The notes below the pieces were generated by a model that searched no databases, was not told the DNA's origin, and saw nothing but the letters and a program-made list of their open reading frames with translations. The translations under genes and the position numbers were made by a program. A stretch of DNA of 7,822 bases from JAGOBX01 sp017999075 [NCBI: Candidatus Babelota bacterium] (GTDB taxonomy: Bacteria; JAGOBX01), in NCBI GenBank assembly GCA_017999075.1, contig JAGOBX010000152.1:1-7822 (forward strand). Reading direction: 5' to 3'. Position 1 is the stretch's first letter, and the number at the start of each line of letters is the position of its first letter. Positions 7,192-7,822 of the stretch are shown here, piece after piece.

Positions 7192-7755
7192 TTATTTTAA
7201 ATTTTTATTGACTTCGTCATTCAACTGTTTTCCTGCTTGTGAAATCAAGGTTAAAATACCGTTATTATCTTTGCTCCCTGAAATTTTTATCTGATGCGTT
7301 CTTTTTTTATTATTAATATTAACTGTCAATATTAAATCTTTTTCAGAGGTTCTAAAAGAACCTGAAATAATTATACTGACATTATCAAATGTGTTGTCAG
7401 GTTTAAGTTCCGTGGATAATTCCCTCGGCATGATTTTAATTTTTTCATCTAAAGTTAATTCATACATCAATAATTCAGGGATTCCTGATTTCAGCCATTC
7501 TACGTCAGAAGCAAATTTTATATCCGATTCATTAATAAAATTCAAGATACAAATATCATATTTTTCATTGTATGAATTATCAATTTTATTTTTATCCGCT
7601 AATTTTTTTTCAGGTTCAGAAAGGTTAACTGAATTATTTTCATTAATATTTTTATTTTTTGAAGAATCGTTAATTTTTTTGGGTTCAGGTTTTGATTTTT
7701 TAATTGAAATATCAGATAAAACTTTTAATTTAAATGAATCTAAAGAAAAATCATT
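7192..7755 (-). CDS. FlgO/CsgG/TolB-like domain protein, 5' end unresolved
   Basis: Seen: a frame open for 187 codons between TGA 7758-7756 and TAA 7194-7192. Residues 1-20 are mixed, about 21-65 are a Lys/Asn/Ser/Glu-rich linker (KSKPEPKKINDSSK...), and about 66-185 are a compact domain. That domain opens YDICILNFINESD, continues with WLKSGIPELLMYEL, IKIMPRE, SIIISGSFRTSEKDLILTVNI, and ends IKISGSKDNNG...LISQAGKQLNDEV. The order matches the FlgO/TolB-like pattern of a VAVLPFEN strand, a G-L--L helix, 'GS-R---D-L-ITV' hairpins and a closing helix. Known: such domains occur in envelope lipoproteins or as tails of kinases and TPR proteins. The only standard start, TTG 7545, falls inside the first strand (ICIL), so it is unlikely. 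No ATG, GTG or TTG lies upstream in frame. The true N-terminus is therefore lost, frameshifted or unusual. Family call is inference. Confidence 0.6.
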   Translation of the reverse strand, partial: NDFSLDSFKLKVLSDISIKKSKPEPKKINDSSKNKNINENNSVNLSEPEKKLADKNKIDNSYNEKYDICILNFINESDIKFASDVEWLKSGIPELLMYELTLDEKIKIMPRELSTELKPDNTFDNVSIIISGSFRTSEKDLILTVNINNKKRTHQIKISGSKDNNGILTLISQAGKQLNDEVNKNLK

Positions 7756-7822
7756 TCATAGAATATTAAATTTTGCAGATATTGTAATTAAATTTGCAAA
7801 AGGAGGTGTTCATTCAGAAGAT
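7756..7822 (+). other. Right-edge segment with a strong plus-strand ribosome-site-like sequence
   Basis: All three minus-strand frames are interrupted here: two TGAs, at 7756-7758 and 7810-7812, lie in the frame of the FlgO-like protein. The plus strand carries AAAGGAGGTG at 7799-7808, a near-ideal Shine-Dalgarno sequence. If the base after the edge were G, an ATG at 7821-7823 would sit 13 bases downstream, a little far. One plus frame is open through this segment (ending ...FAKGGVHSED), but it is also antisense to the FlgO-like gene. The segment could be a divergent intergenic region or the damaged 5' part of the minus-strand gene. Confidence 0.3.

Noticed and set aside
7756-7812. Alternative genetic code with TGA as Trp or Gly
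   Set aside because: The two in-frame TGAs near the right edge suggested recoding, but TGA ends kdsC at the normal family length and no complete gene contains an internal TGA.
7801-7822. CACCTCCTTTT on the minus strand resembling the 3' end of 16S rRNA
   Set aside because: The adjoining bases do not match the conserved 16S 3' end, so this is only the complement of a Shine-Dalgarno-like sequence.

Overview
The window is AT-rich (roughly 30% G+C by eye, not counted). All supported genes lie on the minus strand, so transcription runs from right to left. The proteins are rich in Lys, Asn and Ile, and codons end mostly in A or T. TAA closes seven genes and TGA closes two (kdsC and the 121-residue protein). 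The TGA after kdsC falls where that family normally ends, so TGA reads as stop and the code looks standard. A KDO-8-phosphate phosphatase gene implies a Gram-negative cell making lipopolysaccharide. I cannot assign a phylum. An uncultured or symbiotic low-GC Gram-negative lineage would fit, but that is inference.

In transcription order the window holds: a FlgO/CsgG/TolB-like domain protein whose 5' end cannot be resolved (about 7755-7192); phosphopentomutase deoB (7120-5933); serine hydroxymethyltransferase glyA (5915-4674); a two-domain regulator with a degenerate receiver and an RsbW/SpoIIAB-type ATPase (4667-3837); ADP-glucose pyrophosphorylase glgC (3763-2483); an FmdB-type zinc-ribbon protein (2411-2166); a metallo-beta-lactamase-fold hydrolase (2104-1214); kdsC (1167-592); an unrecognised 121-residue hydrophilic protein (540-175); and the start of a single-pass membrane protein cut by the left edge (172-1), possibly LptC by position.

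Spacing suggests at least three groups. deoB, glyA and the ATPase gene are separated by 17 and 6 bases and are probably co-transcribed. glgC has its own leader with a perfect TATAAT box and a strong GGGAGGT ribosome site. The left block (kdsC, the 121-residue gene, the membrane protein) ends in a 2-base stop-to-start junction and may be an envelope unit like the kdsC-lptC clusters of other Gram-negative bacteria. The remaining genes serve central metabolism: ribose phosphate interconversion, one-carbon supply from serine, and glycogen precursor synthesis.

No gap between genes exceeds 300 bases; the longest is about 73. I saw no tRNA, rRNA, CRISPR array, insertion sequence or phage gene. The least ordinary points are the missing start of the FlgO-like gene, the orphan receiver-ATPase fusion, the altered motif II in KdsC, and the two unrecognised or partial genes after kdsC. 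I do not see a clear new multi-gene system.
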